Source: Gambelia wislizenii (Eukaryota; Chordata; Lepidosauria; Squamata; Crotaphytidae). Taken from it: a DNA stretch of 64,000 nucleotides. How positions within the stretch are numbered: position 1 is the stretch's first letter; each line of letters starts with the position of its first letter. The notes beneath the pieces were generated by a model, which worked only from the letters and a program-made list of their open reading frames with translations, was not told the origin of the DNA and made no database searches. Shown here in pieces: positions 9,801-23,464 of this stretch. The position numbers were made by a program, and so were the translations under genes. Location: assembly GCA_030847615.1 (NCBI GenBank), contig JAUMIR010000004.1:273815501-273879500 (forward strand), written 5' to 3'.

Positions 9801-12800
9801 CCCCTTTCTCTTTCTTTTTAGAGTGACTACATGTGTGTATTGATTAAAAGATTTCCCACTCCCACAAAGAAATCTTCATTCATCCATTTATTTCAACCTT
9901 CCTTTCTGCACAAGTATATATTGATTCAAATATTGCACAAAAAGAAATCGTACAGATAGAGAATGGTTCCAAGCCAGGATCTCAGGTGAGCCTTTGCCAC
10001 TGTTCCCAGACATGCAGAAGATACCTTATATGCTGCTTTCACTCAACCAGGAAGTTCACATTAGAGCACAAGAGCAGGATGTTGAGCTTTCTGAATGATT
10101 TAGCAGCTGAGTATTTAAAAACCCAGCTCTTTCAGTGTAGGCATCTGTATACTTTACAGTCTTCTGAATAGGCCCTGTTGTATGTCTCAAAAGTACAGGG
10201 TCGTTTTTGTGCTAACCTGCCCCCACCCCCATAAAAGTGCAAATGCCAACCTAGACAAGTTAAATTAACCAAACACATTTTTTCCATTCAGGTTTTATGG
10301 TTAAGATAAGGCTGACTCAACTCAGTACAGAAGTGAGAAAAATTAGCCATTTCCACCACCTCCCAGCATTCAAGACCTACCCATGTTTGGATTATTATTA
10401 TTTTCAAATTCAAATTGCCCCTGTGCCCTCTAAAGGGTGGTGAGTGCAGGTCATTTGCTATGTGTGTTAAGTGTTTTTTTGGTTGGGGGGAAGGTTCTCT
10501 AAAAACTGGAAACCCTGTTTTGGAAAAATACCTCTTCTGGACCTAAAATAGCTGAAGGTGGGCAAGCCAACCCACCCCAACCTCAAATATTTTTAATATC
10601 TGAGGTCCAATGAGAAGCCTGTGGGGCCCTTCAACCTTGGGAAGTTGTTCCCTGCAAGTATGCTTTCAAAGCTAACTTTCTCTAATTTGTTTTGCTCTTG
10701 TGGTTTGGTGTTAATTTTTTTTGTTTTCTTACCAGTTAGGGCTGCAATTTATTAACATTTTAATAATAATAACTTTATTATTAACTTATTATTACAGGTA
10801 TTATTAATACCTATAAGTAAATAAATATTATTACAATTACCAGTCCTTTAGGTGTTTGCTTCTCGAATTGTTGTTGTTGTTGTTGTGTGAGAGAGAGAGA
10901 GAAAGAGAGAGAGAGTGTGTGTGTGTGTATGATTTTGTCTGTGGAAATGTAGCAAAGTTGAATATTTGTCAAAAGTGCAATACAAGTTGAATGAATTTTT
11001 AAGCCAGACAACAGAGGTCAAGCTTCCATGACTGCACATGTTTCACTCATTTCTTGTATCTCTGACAGAAGTTAATGCAACACTTTAGAGGGGATGTAAA
11101 GTCTGTTTAGCTTTCTGCCTTGAGCTGCATGTGACAGTGCCTGACTGAGTCTCAAAATTATTATCATCTCTTTGTATAGTGTACTGGCTGAATGAAGATG
11201 CAGCACTGAGCACAGCAGGCTAGCAAATGCAGGATCAGACTAAATGGAAGAGAAGAAGAGTCCAGACAGAGAAATAGTGAATATATCAAAGACCTCACAG
11301 GGTGGGCTACCATACTGTTTTGTTTGATGCTGGGGGGATGCATAGGTGAACTATGCACTCTCTCCGTGGGATTTGATTTTCGTTTGACCATGAGGGTTAA
11401 ATGCATTTTTAAAAGATTACTGAAAGCCCCAAACACTAAAGAAACTGTTTACTAATGAGAAAGACAAAATCTGTCAGACACATACAATTTGAAGAGGAAC
11501 ATCAGTACCACTGCTATTTCCCAGTTCAGATGGACATGCTCAGTCTTTCAACAATGGCTAAACTTTGTTCAGTTCCAAGCACCTGGGTATGAATATCTTA
11601 AAGCAATAAGTAGCTCTCTCATTAATGGGAGGGGGAAAATGTGCCTTTTACCTATCCATCTTTTCCGACCAGTAAGTTATGAAAATACATTTGGCGAAAA
11701 CAAAATACACGGACACCCTGCGTCAGCTATTGTCCAGCTTAAATATAATGCGGACAAATGCTATCTGAGTCAGAAATCTTTTCTGATGTGAACATCCTTC
11801 TGGAATTGAACAATAGCTTCTCTTTCCTTCCCTTTAAAAGGTATCATAAAAGCTTCCCTTTTTAACTCTGGAATTTCTTATTAGAGTCACAATTTTTTAC
11901 ACACCTACATTTAAATTACTTTATCTTGACTACAAAACTGACTTTATTATTTCAGGATTTGGGGTTTTTCTTAGTTTGGGGTTTTTTTTGGGGGGGGGGG
12001 AGTGTTTTTTCCAAGCTACTTTAAATATATGTTGGGGAAAGAACAAAAATATACTGTACACATATGTGGCTGAATCTATACAAGTATTTTAAAAAATAGT
12101 TAAATATTGCATATATGTTAATCATATAAGTTAGCTCCTTAAAACGTACCAATTTCTAGTTTCATACATCAGCCATGTTGGTGAAACCAGTCACCTGATT
12201 CACAAGCATAATGAAGCACTTTTCATCTCTCTCTCACTCACTGTATTCACATGTATTTGTAAGTAACAAGCAAAGGTGAGGAAGCAATGAAGCAACTACA
12301 ACCTTTACTGTTAGGGGGAATTTAATTTTCTCCCTGTTCAGCCAATTACTATTCTTGGGTTTGTATGATAGCCTATATGCCACTAAGAAAATGAAATTTC
12401 TCTTATTTTGTACAGGAGTGGAGAAAAAGAGAGAGAGATTTCCTTGGGGAAATAAGGGAAAGTAGAAAAACCACTTATGAACACATAGACATCAACACAT
12501 TTTTAAAGTCCACATACAAATATGAAAAACTTTATATACAATGAGAGACTGGCATAACATAGGTTACAGATACCTATACTTGCTACTATTTTATTCACTG
12601 GGTTCCAACGTGATCTCTGTTGCACTATAACAATGCCAGGCTGTTGTGTGAGAAAGAAACAGCAGTTGGGAAACCTGGGCGTTTGCCATGCCAGCCTGCC
12701 ACAGAGAAGCAGTTCTAGCCATGCAACTCGTTGCTTCTGACTTGACAAGGATAGCTTCATTTTTTGTCTATTGGAGGGAGTCTGGGTTGGCAGCATTGAG

Positions 12801-15780
12801 TATCTACTATGATCCATTTACTGGGAGATGTCCACCAATGACATTTGTAGTAGAATTCTAATTCCAAGATGTGCTAGCTGGAGAGGTTTGGGTTAGACAC
12901 ATGCCTCTTCTGCTGGCTGACCTCAAAGACCAGAGACAGAGTGCTGTGCCAGCAAAGATTTGTGGGTAAAAGAACCAAAAAGAGTTGAAGAAGCCATGAA
13001 GTAAAACTGATTTACACTAGATCCAAACCTCCTCCAGCCCAGGAACACAATCACAATGTATGAACAAAGTTACGCCATGGCAGTCCTAAGCTACTACCAA
13101 CAGCAATTAGTATACAGCAGATCTTGACTACCTTCAGCTCAACTGGCCCTGAGTCATCTTGCCTATTTAGGGCTGCATTTTAACGCTCCAAACTGACATG
13201 TGACACTGGGTATGAGAAGATGAATCAATAACCTTTAACATGGCTGTACTCCAGGTAATAGGCAGCTGCTGATTCAGCAAACTCTTGGTTTCCATTTGAT
13301 GTACTATGGTCTACCATTACTGTAGAAGCTTCTTATTCATAGCTAAATAGGACAGCAAATAAGAAAGATGTCCATAGCAGCATTAGACAGGAGAAGCATC
13401 AGCAAAACTGCCATGAGGTGTCCACAATTTAAATGTAGAAAGGAAGCCTCTAAGAATCTTTTGCCCATGATCTTCAAAAACCTGAAGCCAATCATTTCTT
13501 TCCAAGCAAACAGGATTGGTGAGAGGGATGATGATGATAAAGGGATCCCATCCAAAGGCCAGCCACACTAAAAATGACACATGCATATCCATCACACTCC
13601 TTTGTCAGGCCATTATCACCACTACCCTGTCCTACTTTATTTCCTAAAGTGAATATATATAGCTTCTGGACATGCTCTCACATTGTGTGGCTTACTGGTG
13701 GCTCTTGCTTCCTTTACTACCTGGATATTCTCTATCCAATTTAACAGCTTTTCTCCTATTTACTGAACTGGTTGGGGTGCTACTGTGAAACATCACTCAC
13801 ATAATGGTCTGGGATGTGAGTGGTGTTGTTTCTTGCTTTTATGCAGGGAGGTGGGAGCAATAGAAGGAGAAGGCTGCTGGCTCTAGGCTGCTCCAGAAGC
13901 CAATGTTGAGAAATAGGGTGGTCTGCAACCTTCTCCTCCTGTCCCCACCACCACCTTCCTTCCTTTTGAGGAAAAAACTGAAGAAAGAATGTTACCCACA
14001 CCACAACCAGGTGCTCTCATTTTCTGTGTGGAAAAGTATATTCTCCTCTGTTATGGTGAGGCATGGCTGATTCACAAACAGCACTAGGAACTAGTGTGCA
14101 TACAGCCTTCTAGATGGTATGGATTAGGGCAACCAAGGGAAAGAGAACTTGTTATTTCTCATTGAAATTCCACTGCTTAATTGACTCCAGGACCATATAT
14201 GTACATGAAGTTACAGAACTTTAGATGTATTAAGCATAGATCAACATGGAGTACCAAGAAAAAAGTGTCAAGTAAACATGGGGAATACCACAAAAATTAT
14301 TCTAGAATTTTGAGGAATAAAACTGAAATGAACTATGACAAGAGTGCAGGTTGGGATGCTGCCTTAGCTTCCTATTAGTTGCAGCTCCTTGGATATATAC
14401 AACCCTTATACACACACCTGATTAAACAGACAGATTCAGCTAGAACTGAAAACCTCTCAGGCTAGAATTTCTTCTGACTACAGAAAACACGGAAGGTCTC
14501 AACATCTTTCTGAAGGAAATACTCTATATAGAGCTAAGTAATATCATAAATAGAGCCATAATCCATGATAAATTTGTTGCAGCCAATTCTGTTTAAAGTA
14601 ATGCAAAAATTTAATTGAAGCTTATACAGATTTTATCACATCTTTTAGTCATTGTGAGCAAATTTTGGTACTAACTGTCTACAGCCAAACATACTGATGC
14701 AGGTGCCACTTCAATGGTACGTGTGTTGTAAAGCACAATCCTACAAGTATGTATTTACTCAGAAAAAAGTCTCACTATATCGAAGTAGTCTTAATTTCAG
14801 GTAAGGGTACACAGGATTATAGCCAACCACTTTCTTCCCCACTACAATTTTATTTATTTTATTTTATTAAAAAAATATGTATTAATTAAAAATAAGATGC
14901 ACAAAGCTGAAATCTAATTATTGACAGAGAGTAGTATATTTTATAATCATAAATATGCAACAGATCTGAGAATGGCTTGGAGATTTTCTTTGCAATTCAG
15001 CATATTAAATTAGTAGTTGATCTTTTTTCTGTAGTCTGAAGAAGGACCCTGATGGATGCTGATATATTTCTGATCTGTATAGAATAAAGATGTATAGAAT
15101 AAAAAATAAAGTTGTCCTGTGGTGTTTTTTTTTTGGGGGGGGGGGTAGTTTAGCTTCTTCAAATCATCTGAATTGGTGTGTTAATCTTTCTACTATGGCT
15201 ATTGGGCACAGTTCTGTATATCAAACATAGAACATTTTGCTATTACCCTATTCCTCCTGAGTTGTTCATAAAGATAATGTTGGTGTGGGATAAATAGTCT
15301 GATACAGAGTTTGCCATTTCTGTAAATATATTTTTGCAAAACTGACACAATAGGATATGACCAGCATATACAGAAGTACAAAACTTTCTGGTTGCAGTCA
15401 CTGTGGGTCCTGTGTCAGAAGAAAGACAGAATATAAATTAAATAATTAAATATATCTTTAATGTTTTAAACTACCTGTATTGTTTAACCACACTAGGTAA
15501 CAGTGGTGTAATATACCATCAGTGTAATAATTTTAAGGACATCTTCCTACAGATTACTGACAACAATTTCCCTCAACTAAATCATGTTACTACCAGGTAA
15601 TGTAACAAATGGGAAAAGGGGCAATTTAATTGTAGTCCCTAATGTTTGACTGTTGATTTTGCTACAGTAAGAGAGGCTGTATTTCATTAAAAAATATCTC
15701 ATTCTTTATTTCTCTCCATAACTGGAATTAAGCTGCTTTTTCATTTGCTTTTTCATTTTGTCCTCAATGTTTTAAAGTTA
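9801..15780. other. Long non-coding stretch, AT-rich
   Basis: No host gene or named transposon is supported. It contains (TTA)-rich sequence near 10760-10830, a compound microsatellite at 10869-10929, T/G homopolymers near 11975-12001 and 15123-15146, and otherwise unique-looking DNA. Open frames here are short and lack motifs. Confidence 0.5.
10869..10929. repeat. Compound microsatellite (TTG)n-(GA)n-(GT)n
   Basis: About six TTG units run directly into a GA-rich block and then a GT block. The two short overlapping minus-strand open frames here only read through this repeat. Confidence 0.85.
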
Positions 15781-16002
15781 CACAGACATACCCCCATATC
15801 CATGGCCAAGTATCCACGGGTTCACTTATTTGTGTCTGAAAAAATATGGTCTCTCTAGGCATCTTCTAGGTCCTCCAGCACAACCCTATGGTATACTTAG
15901 GCCAGAAGTTATTCATTTTAATAGGGCTTGCTACTATCTGTGGTTTCTGGGATCCACAGCAAGTCTGGAAACTTATTCCCTATAGATAAGGGGGCCTATT
16001 TG
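15781..16002. mobile_element. pogo/Tigger-like MITE
   Basis: Flanked by TA on both sides. The left end contains CATACCCCCATATCCATGG and the right end GATAAGGGGGCCTATTTG, degenerate versions of the ends seen at 30269-30493 and in the outer element at 59454-59910. The internal phrase TCTCTAGGCATCTTCTAGGTC is shared with the 59.5 kb copy. Non-coding. Confidence 0.65.
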
Positions 16003-16059
16003 TACAAGAAAAGTATTATTCACCCATTCTAAATCTCTTATTTCTCCCTCTGTATAGAA

Positions 16060-16110
16060 TTGTAGCTATGGCTACAATTTGTAGCTATAATATTGTAGCC
16101 ATGGCTACAA
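16060..16110. repeat. Paired 18-bp palindromes
   Basis: TTGTAGCTATGGCTACAA (16060-16077, one mismatched pair) is followed 15 bases later by the perfect palindrome TTGTAGCCATGGCTACAA (16093-16110). They may be a local duplication; no function can be assigned. Confidence 0.6.
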
Positions 16111-19100
16111 AATGGCTATGGTCCTATACCTATTTCTGAGAGAACTTCCAAATATGATACAATGGACCTTAACTGATTTTCCTCCCTAATACTTGTGTTT
16201 ACTTGGCCCTTCCCACCTCCTTTGATCTAATCTCTTTTGACTCCGGTTCCTTGAAAACCTTTTCATTTGATGGATAAAATCTATACAAGTAATTTATTTT
16301 AATTTGAACATTTGAAAATACATAATTTGGCTTTGACAGTGCTTCCATTTTTATAGCACTAATTCTGTCCGTAACTGTTAAACTTATTTCAGATTCTTAA
16401 ATTCGCTACTCTCTATAGCTTTCAAATTTTGGAAAATAATTTTGGAAAATAAGGACTCCAAATCTAAAGCCCCAATACAAATGGTCAAATGCTTTTTGTG
16501 CACCAAGGGACAGGATTGCTAATGGTGATGCTTTCATTTTAGCAATATGAATGGCATAAAGTATTCTATGTATCAGATCTGTTACTTACCTTTAGAATAT
16601 AAATCCTGACTGATCTAGGGAGACATGTTCATTTATTATTAATGCTCAGTCAAGATGTGAGGACTGAAGTGAGTAACTTTACATAATGATTTAATCATGC
16701 TATCAGCTGACAGGAATCTAGACGCTCCATCTATTTTTCTGATTTTATAATAACTGCAATCTTTGTCTTTTCCCATGATATTGGTAGCTTCATCCCTTGT
16801 ATTATCTAGTTAAATAGTCTTGGCATGTGTTGTAATAATAAATTTTTGAGTTGTTTTCACCATTCTAGACTATACCTATCTACACTTGGGTGTTATCACT
16901 TGTTTAGCTTCCTTTTACTACATCTTCTATTCTTTCCTTTCAAGTGACTTATTTAAAATATTTTTATGCTTGTTCATGAGTTCTGAAATATTTCATTTTT
17001 GTAAGTATTCTCAAGATGGATTCTAGAAGAATATGATTTTTCAAAATACAGTATTTACAAAACCATTTTGTTATTTGTTCTGTACTGTGCATTTGAGTAT
17101 TACTGCATTCACTCACTGCAATTTTATTTTTTATGTCTTTTTGCCAAATTCATCATAATTCTGTTTTCTGTATTTATCTGTGATGACATTGAATTCAGTA
17201 ATCTCTCATTCTTTTTCGGTTTGTTTTTCAAGATACTATATATCTTTTAAATCCTTTTTTCAAAGATTCATTTTTAATTCTTTTATTTCTGCTAACAGCT
17301 TTAGTATTTCATAATCAGCGTTCTTCTTTAGCGTAGTAATCTCTTGGATACATTGGCCTCTCATAACATATTTTAATGCATCCCATATCTATTGCCATTC
17401 TTTCCATTATGCTTTCTTTAAAGTATTTCTGTAACTCTTGTAGTTTTTCCTAGATTCTGATTTAGTTAATAAAATAGTATTAAATCTCCATATCTAAAAG
17501 CCTTACCACACTCTGAAGAAAAGCGGCAAGACAGCAGGAACTGTTGCCTTACTGTATGAGGTCAGCATTCTTCCAGCGGTGGTTGTTGTTGTTCCAGTCC
17601 CATTGGGGATCGAGCTAAGACTGCACGTTTTTGTGAACTGGTTTTTCTGGTTAGCAAAAAAGACACAGTTTTACCTTGGTCCCTTATGGGACCAGCATGA
17701 AAAAACAACAACACCATGTGGTAAGGCAGCAGGAAAGATGGAACCTAAGCTCCTAAGTGTCTGCTACTACGCAAGGATATTTGCATCTAGAGAAGCTAGA
17801 GCATGATCATTTTTTAATGCCAATGTCTGATTTCACAACACATTGCAATAGATTAGTTAACGTTAAAATAAAGACTATTCTAGAATAAGTATTGTATCTG
17901 TGTGAATAATATGTAAAATCAATGATCTGTGGATTATTTACTGTCCAGACATCTACAAGATCATTCTTGTAACAATGTTGGAAATTTATTTTCCCCTATT
18001 TCTAGTTTTATATTTTATTTGTCTCTTATTTGGAAATCTTCTGTGAATCAATTCTAATGTCCTACATTATAAGTTCTTGTTGCAGTTTTTTTTTTTATGT
18101 AACTCTCAAAATTAATTTGTTTCTTCTAAGGTCCACAGAGGCAAATGAAAATATTTTGTTCCCATATTGCTCTTCTACAAAGATATCACATCTTTGTGGA
18201 TCTCTATCAGCTCCTATGGAAATAGAAATGTGGTTTAAAAGATTACTGCTACCCCTCTTGACTTAAGAGTTTATCAGTGCTGGACAGTTTTGCCCATAAT
18301 ATCTCTATTTCAATCATCTATCCTTTGTTGTATTTTCATGCTACATACTGACTTCAGGATTTTATTCTCTTATATAATTTTCAACAATAATTTTCATTTA
18401 ATAGGGCCCCCACACGCTCTAACATTAAGTATATAACTGCTAATGTCAAACACAATTTTAGTACTTCTATGTCTACCCTTTATTTTTCTCTCGGTACAAT
18501 GGTTTTAAGCCCTCTGTCCAAACTGTAATTGTGTAGGTGTCATGTGCAAAGTCCTATTCATATTTAAAGCTGGACAACCTAGCTTATTTTGTTTAACCTG
18601 TGTTATGGAACCTAAGGGACTACACCCTCCAGCTATTCCCCCCCCAATCTATATACAGTTACCTTTCTTTGAATAAACATGAATAGGCATATCCAAGTCC
18701 TCTTTTACTTGAATTATTCATTTACCTACTGATAGTATAATTTACAGTTCCATCTCATTAGGTCTCTCTTAAATCTTAATGCAGCTTATTTTTAAACTCC
18801 TTCATTTTAAACTCACATCTCTATAATATTATATGAGGAACATCACAATTTATCTAATATGTTGAATTAAAATTGACTTTTCATTCTTTTGACACTCATT
18901 TGAATTTTGCTTCCCTTGGAAATTTGGGATGGCTAGAATTTAAATCCTGTCTTGTGGTTTTTCTTCTTCCCGGCTTCCTTTGGTATGTTCAGCCCTCACT
19001 TTGGTCATGTTCTCCTCTTCCTTTTGATTCTGTACATCATGGCAGACAAGCCTTATCTGGGAGGGTTTTATTTTCTCTTTGCATAACTAGTTTGAAAGGG

Positions 19101-19181
19101 GTAGACCCCACATATTTAATTATAGCTTCCTGAATTTGTTGTACAACTGGTTGCAGAGTTTGTCTTCTAAGCTTTTTAGAA
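16111..19181. other. Long AT-rich non-coding stretch
   Basis: No supported gene or named element. Open frames are short, T-rich and without motifs. Confidence 0.5.
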
Positions 19182-19197
19182 CTTAGATATTGCATTA
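19182..19197. repeat. L1 target-site duplication, left copy
   Basis: CTTAGATATTGCATTA, identical to the 16-mer at 26221-26236 on the far side of the L1. It marks one target-primed insertion event. Confidence 0.9.
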
Positions 19198-19421
19198 TTA
19201 TTATTATTATTTTAAAAATCCATTTTCCACACATACAATACAAATCACAAAAACTTCCACCTCGTCAGTGTTTAGGTCTGTTTTACAATATGAAATTTGG
19301 CTTCTGTTAGTACATTCAAAAGAGAGCAAATATTCCGTTGTTATAATGTTTATCTCCATCAGAGGGGTTATAATTTCAATATCCCGGCATCCGGTATAGA
19401 TCCTTTCTATACCTTCAAGAA

Positions 19422-19589
19422 TCCCAATCCCCTCCCATTAAGCTTGCTTTCGGGTGGGGATTGGTCTTTGCCGCAGGGGAGGGGTGGAGACCAGTGTTGG
19501 ACGTCAGGCTGGCGTTCTGACGTCATGAAATGGGGCAGGGCTAAGCTAGAAGCCTATTTAAGGCTGCTCCGCCCTCCCCACTCTCTCTC
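19422..19589 (+). promoter_or_regulatory. Promoter-like insert in L1 3' UTR, flanked by 27-bp direct repeats
   Basis: A GC-rich block stands out from the AT-rich L1 3' UTR. On the plus strand it has, in promoter order, an inverted CCAAT box (ATTGG, 19460-19464), a half CRE (GACGTCA at 19500), a perfect CRE TGACGTCA (19518-19525), a TATA-like TATTTAAG (19555-19562), and a CT-rich start-site-like run about 20-30 bases further on. Identical 27-mers (19395-19421 and 19590-19616; both begin TATAGATCCTTTCTATACCT) bracket it. Possible origins are part of an LTR promoter, a captured cellular promoter, or a segment peculiar to this L1 lineage. No TG...CA LTR ends and no poly-A are visible. Its direction is opposite to the L1. 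Confidence 0.55.
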
Positions 19590-19634
19590 TATAGATCCTT
19601 TCTATACCTTCAAGAAAGCCCTTACAAATCAGTT

Positions 19635-22600
19635 TTAGTCAGTAATCCATATCGTCATATATCCATTCCATTTCTTTTTCCAGTATTCAATTATCATTTC
19701 CCATTCCTCTCTAAAATCTTCCACCGATCTATGTTTAATCCAGCACGTCATTAATTCCTTTTGAGCCACCTCTCTCATTTTTATCAACCACTCTTCCTTA
19801 CTGGGGATCTTATCTTGCCTCCAATAGCTCGCATATACTGTCCTAGCCGTGGTGGTCATATAAAGCATAATCTTTTTGAATTTTAGCAGGAATCCCACAT
19901 CAAAAATATTTAATAAATATAACTCAGGTTTTAATTTGAAATCTGTCTTAATAATTCTCCTGATCTCATCATGTATATCACTCCAGAACCGTCTTGCAAA
20001 TTTGCACGTCCACCACATATGGAAGAACGAGCCGTTTGAGTCCCTACATTTCCAACAGTTACCTTTACTTGTTTATACATTTTTGCTAGTTTTGTGGGGG
20101 TTAAGTACCAGCGGAACTGCATTTTATGACAGTTTTCTCTTAGTTCATTATTGATGGAAAATCTCACATTTTTTTCCACAGGGTTTCCCACTCCTCCATT
20201 AAAATATTCCGCCCCAGATTTCTAGACCACTTTATCATATATTCTTTCACCGTTTCCTGTTCTAATTCCGGTTTCAATAGTAATTTATATACATTAGATA
20301 TCTTAATCTCTTTATGATCTACAAATAAAATATCTAATCCAGTTTTTAAATTCTCCACACCTATTTCTTTATTATCTATCTTAAACCTCTCTAAGAGCTG
20401 ACGGTGTTGGAACCAGCTGCATTTTATCTGAATTTGTTCCAATTCTTTCTTAGTTTTGAATCTACAACCTTCTTCTTGAAAAGATAACAATTCTTTATAT
20501 GTCCACCACTTCTCTTTATGAATCATCTCAGTTCTCCTAAATGCCTCTTGTGGAGAAAGCCACAAAGGAAGTTTAATATAGATTTGCGATTTAATCCTTT
20601 TCCAAATTTTAAGGAGAGATTTTCTAATAAAATGATTATTAAAATTTCTGTCCATTTTTTCTTTGTCATACCACAAATAAGCATGAAAACCGAATTTCAT
20701 ACCAGCGCCTTCAAGAGTCAGTAGCTTGTTATCTTCTAGTATAATCAAATCATGTAACCAGACCATTGCACAGGCTTGATAATATAACTTAAAGTTTGGT
20801 AGGCCCAACCCACCTCTCCCCTTTTCATCTTGTAGTATTTTGTATCTTATTCTAGGCTTTTTATTTTGCCAAATAAATTTGGTTATGTCTTTGTTCCAAA
20901 GTTTGAAAAGTTTATCATTTTGTATTATGGGAAGATTTTGAAATAAGTATATCATCTTAGGTAACACTGTCATTTTTACCGCAGCTATTCTACCTAAAAA
21001 GGATAGATTTAAGTATTTCCAATTCTCCATGTCTTTTTTGATTTCCAACCATTTCTTTTTGTAGTTGTTGTCAACAAGATCCATATAATTTTTTGTAATT
21101 ATAATTCCTAAATACCTAATTTTCTTTTCCACTTTATAACTTGTAAGTGCCTTAAGTATGTCCTCTTCTCTTTTTTATCTAACTTCTTAGTCAATAATGT
21201 AGTTTTCTCTTTATTTATCTTAATACCTGACACTTTACCAAATTCCTCTAATACTTTCTGTAAAGGTGAAATAGATTTCAATGGGGCCTCCAAACAGATT
21301 GCCAGGTCGTCTGCATATGCGCAAATTTTATATGTTTGATTTTTGATATGAACTCCTTGGATTTCTTTTTCTGTTCTGATCTTATTACATAGTACTTCCA
21401 GGACCATAATAAAAAGTAATGGGGAAAGGGGGCAACCTTGTCTAACCCCCTTCTCCAAGCTTATGCTCTTTGTTTTTTGTCCGTTAATTATGATTTGTGC
21501 CGTTTTTTTCTTGTAGATAGCTTTAATTGCATTTAGGTATTCGTTTCCTATCTCTATTTTTTCTAATAACTGGAACATGAACTCCAAATTGATGCTATCA
21601 AAGGCTCTTTCTGTATCTAATGCTACCAAGGTAATTTTTTTGTCCGGATGTTTGTCAAAATATTTGATGAGGTTTAATATCCTCCTAGTATTGGTGCTTA
21701 TATGTCTATTTGGGAGGAAACCCGTTTGATCTTTGTCTATCCATTTAACTAGTATCTTCTTTAACCTTTCAACCATAATGTTTGTAAAAATTTTGTAATC
21801 AGTATTCAAAAGTGAGATTGGTCTATAACTCTGCATGTCTTCCACATCTTTATTTTCTTTTGGTATTAATGCAATGTTGGCGTTTTCTCATGATAACGGC
21901 ATATCTCCCCCCATTAATATATTATTCAGAGTTTTTGTTAATGGTATCTTTAATATTTCTACAAAGGCCTTGTAGAAACTTGAAGAGAATCCGTCCGGAC
22001 CTGGAGTCTTATTTGTCTTTAACTATTTTATTGCTTTCTCGACTTCTGTAACTGTAATCAATTTATTTAGATCTTCTCTTTGAATCTCAGTTATCTTTCG
22101 AATATCTTGTTCGGTCAGGTAGTCTTTTATCGTTGATGAGCTTATTTCATCTCTTGAAGAGGTCTTAAATAGAACTCTAAAATATCCTTGAAAAGCATTT
22201 TTTATTTTTTCTTGTTTTGTTTGGAAAACCACTTTTCCCTTGGTTTTCAAAATTTGTCTTTTCTCTTGTTCCTTTCTTAATTTATAAGCTAACCAATTTC
22301 CAATCTTATTTCCATTTTCAAAATAGTTTTGTCTGACATAGCTCATCTTCCTTTCTATTTCTTCTGCCATTTCTATCTTCATTTGTTCCTGTATTATCTC
22401 TAACTCAGTTTTTAATTCGCTGTTTAGTGGATCTTCTTTATGTTCCTTCTCTTTTTGTATTAATGCTTGCTGTAATCTTGTCATTCTTTGTTTTTCGTGT
22501 TCCCATTTTATTTGCATTACTACTCCCCTGATAACCGCCTTACTAGCGTCCCATATTGTTGATATAGGTGTTTCCTCCTCTCTATTCTCTTCAAAATAAT

Positions 22601-23429
22601 GCTTCATTGTATCTTTTATTCTCTCCTTCAGCTTCCCATTGTTAAGTATATTATCATCTAGTCTCCAGTTATATTCTATGTTACCTGCTTTAGTTTTTAA
22701 CAATATTAAATTATGGTCAGATATTATTCTAGGTTGAGTTTCCATACTCTTTAGTTTAGTTGCTATATTCTTTGAAACCATAAACATATCAATGCGGGAG
22801 TAAGATTTGTGATATTCTGAGTAATATGTATATTCCTTTTCATTGCCTTATAAGTGTCTCCAGGCATCCAATAATGAAAAATTATTCATGAATTGTGTAA
22901 AAGAATTCGGTAATTTCCCTTGCTTCTCATTAATTTTCAATTTTTTGCCTAATGTTCTATCTTTTAATAGTTCCAAAACTCCATTCCAATCCCCCAAGCA
23001 TATCCTGTTATCAAACTCTAACTGCAGTATCTTGTTCATCATGTTTTTATAGAAACCATCTTTGTTCTCTGATGGGGCATATACCCCAAGGATTAGCTTT
23101 TTTGATCCTAACAGATTAACCTCTATACCAATATAGCGTCTGTCTTCATCTCTCAACATTTCTTTAGCTATCCATTTTTTATTTACATATATAACAATTC
23201 CTTTTTTCTTCTTATTGCCTGAGTTTATAAATTTGTTTCCTAATCTCTTATTTTTCAGAAGTTTTTGATCTTTCAATTGAATATGTGTTTCCTGAATGCA
23301 GAAAATATCTGCATTAATCTTAGCAAGTCGGTGAAATATCTGCTTTCTCTTTCTAGGGGAGTTCATCCCTCTTACATTCCATGACACAATTTTTATCTGC
23401 GTTTTACCTTCCTTCATCATTTTTTCCAA
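19635..23429 (-). pseudogene. L1 ORF2 (endonuclease / reverse transcriptase), broken
   Basis: The start is taken at MEKMMKEG, just ahead of the endonuclease. The N-terminal AP-endonuclease shows SWNVRGMNS, QETH, GVYAPS, GDWNG, SYSRID and ISDHN. The reverse transcriptase shows PGPDG, SYRPISLLN, LVALDTERAFD, GVRQGCPLSPLLF and the catalytic YADD (about 21310). The C-terminus carries the L1 Cys/His motif C-W-x-C...H-x-W-W-x-C near 20005-20060. The frame is broken by an in-frame TAA (22846-22848, just before YTYYSEYHKSYSRID), a TAG (about 22023), a TGA (about 21889), and frameshifts near 21150, 20170 and 20070. Apart from these, long open segments remain, so the protein was lost recently. It would normally nick target DNA and reverse-transcribe the L1 RNA in cis. 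Confidence 0.92.
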
Positions 23430-23464
23430 TTATATTCTTATAATCTTATAGCCTTCCATTATTA

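Noticed and set aside
12503..12817. Minus-strand open frame of 104 codons
   Set aside because: No motif, no conservation evidence and no neighbouring exons; expected by chance in this length of DNA.
17500..17800. Weak inverted similarity around TTGCCTTAC / GTAAGGCAGC
   Set aside because: The matching arms are too short and interrupted to support an element.
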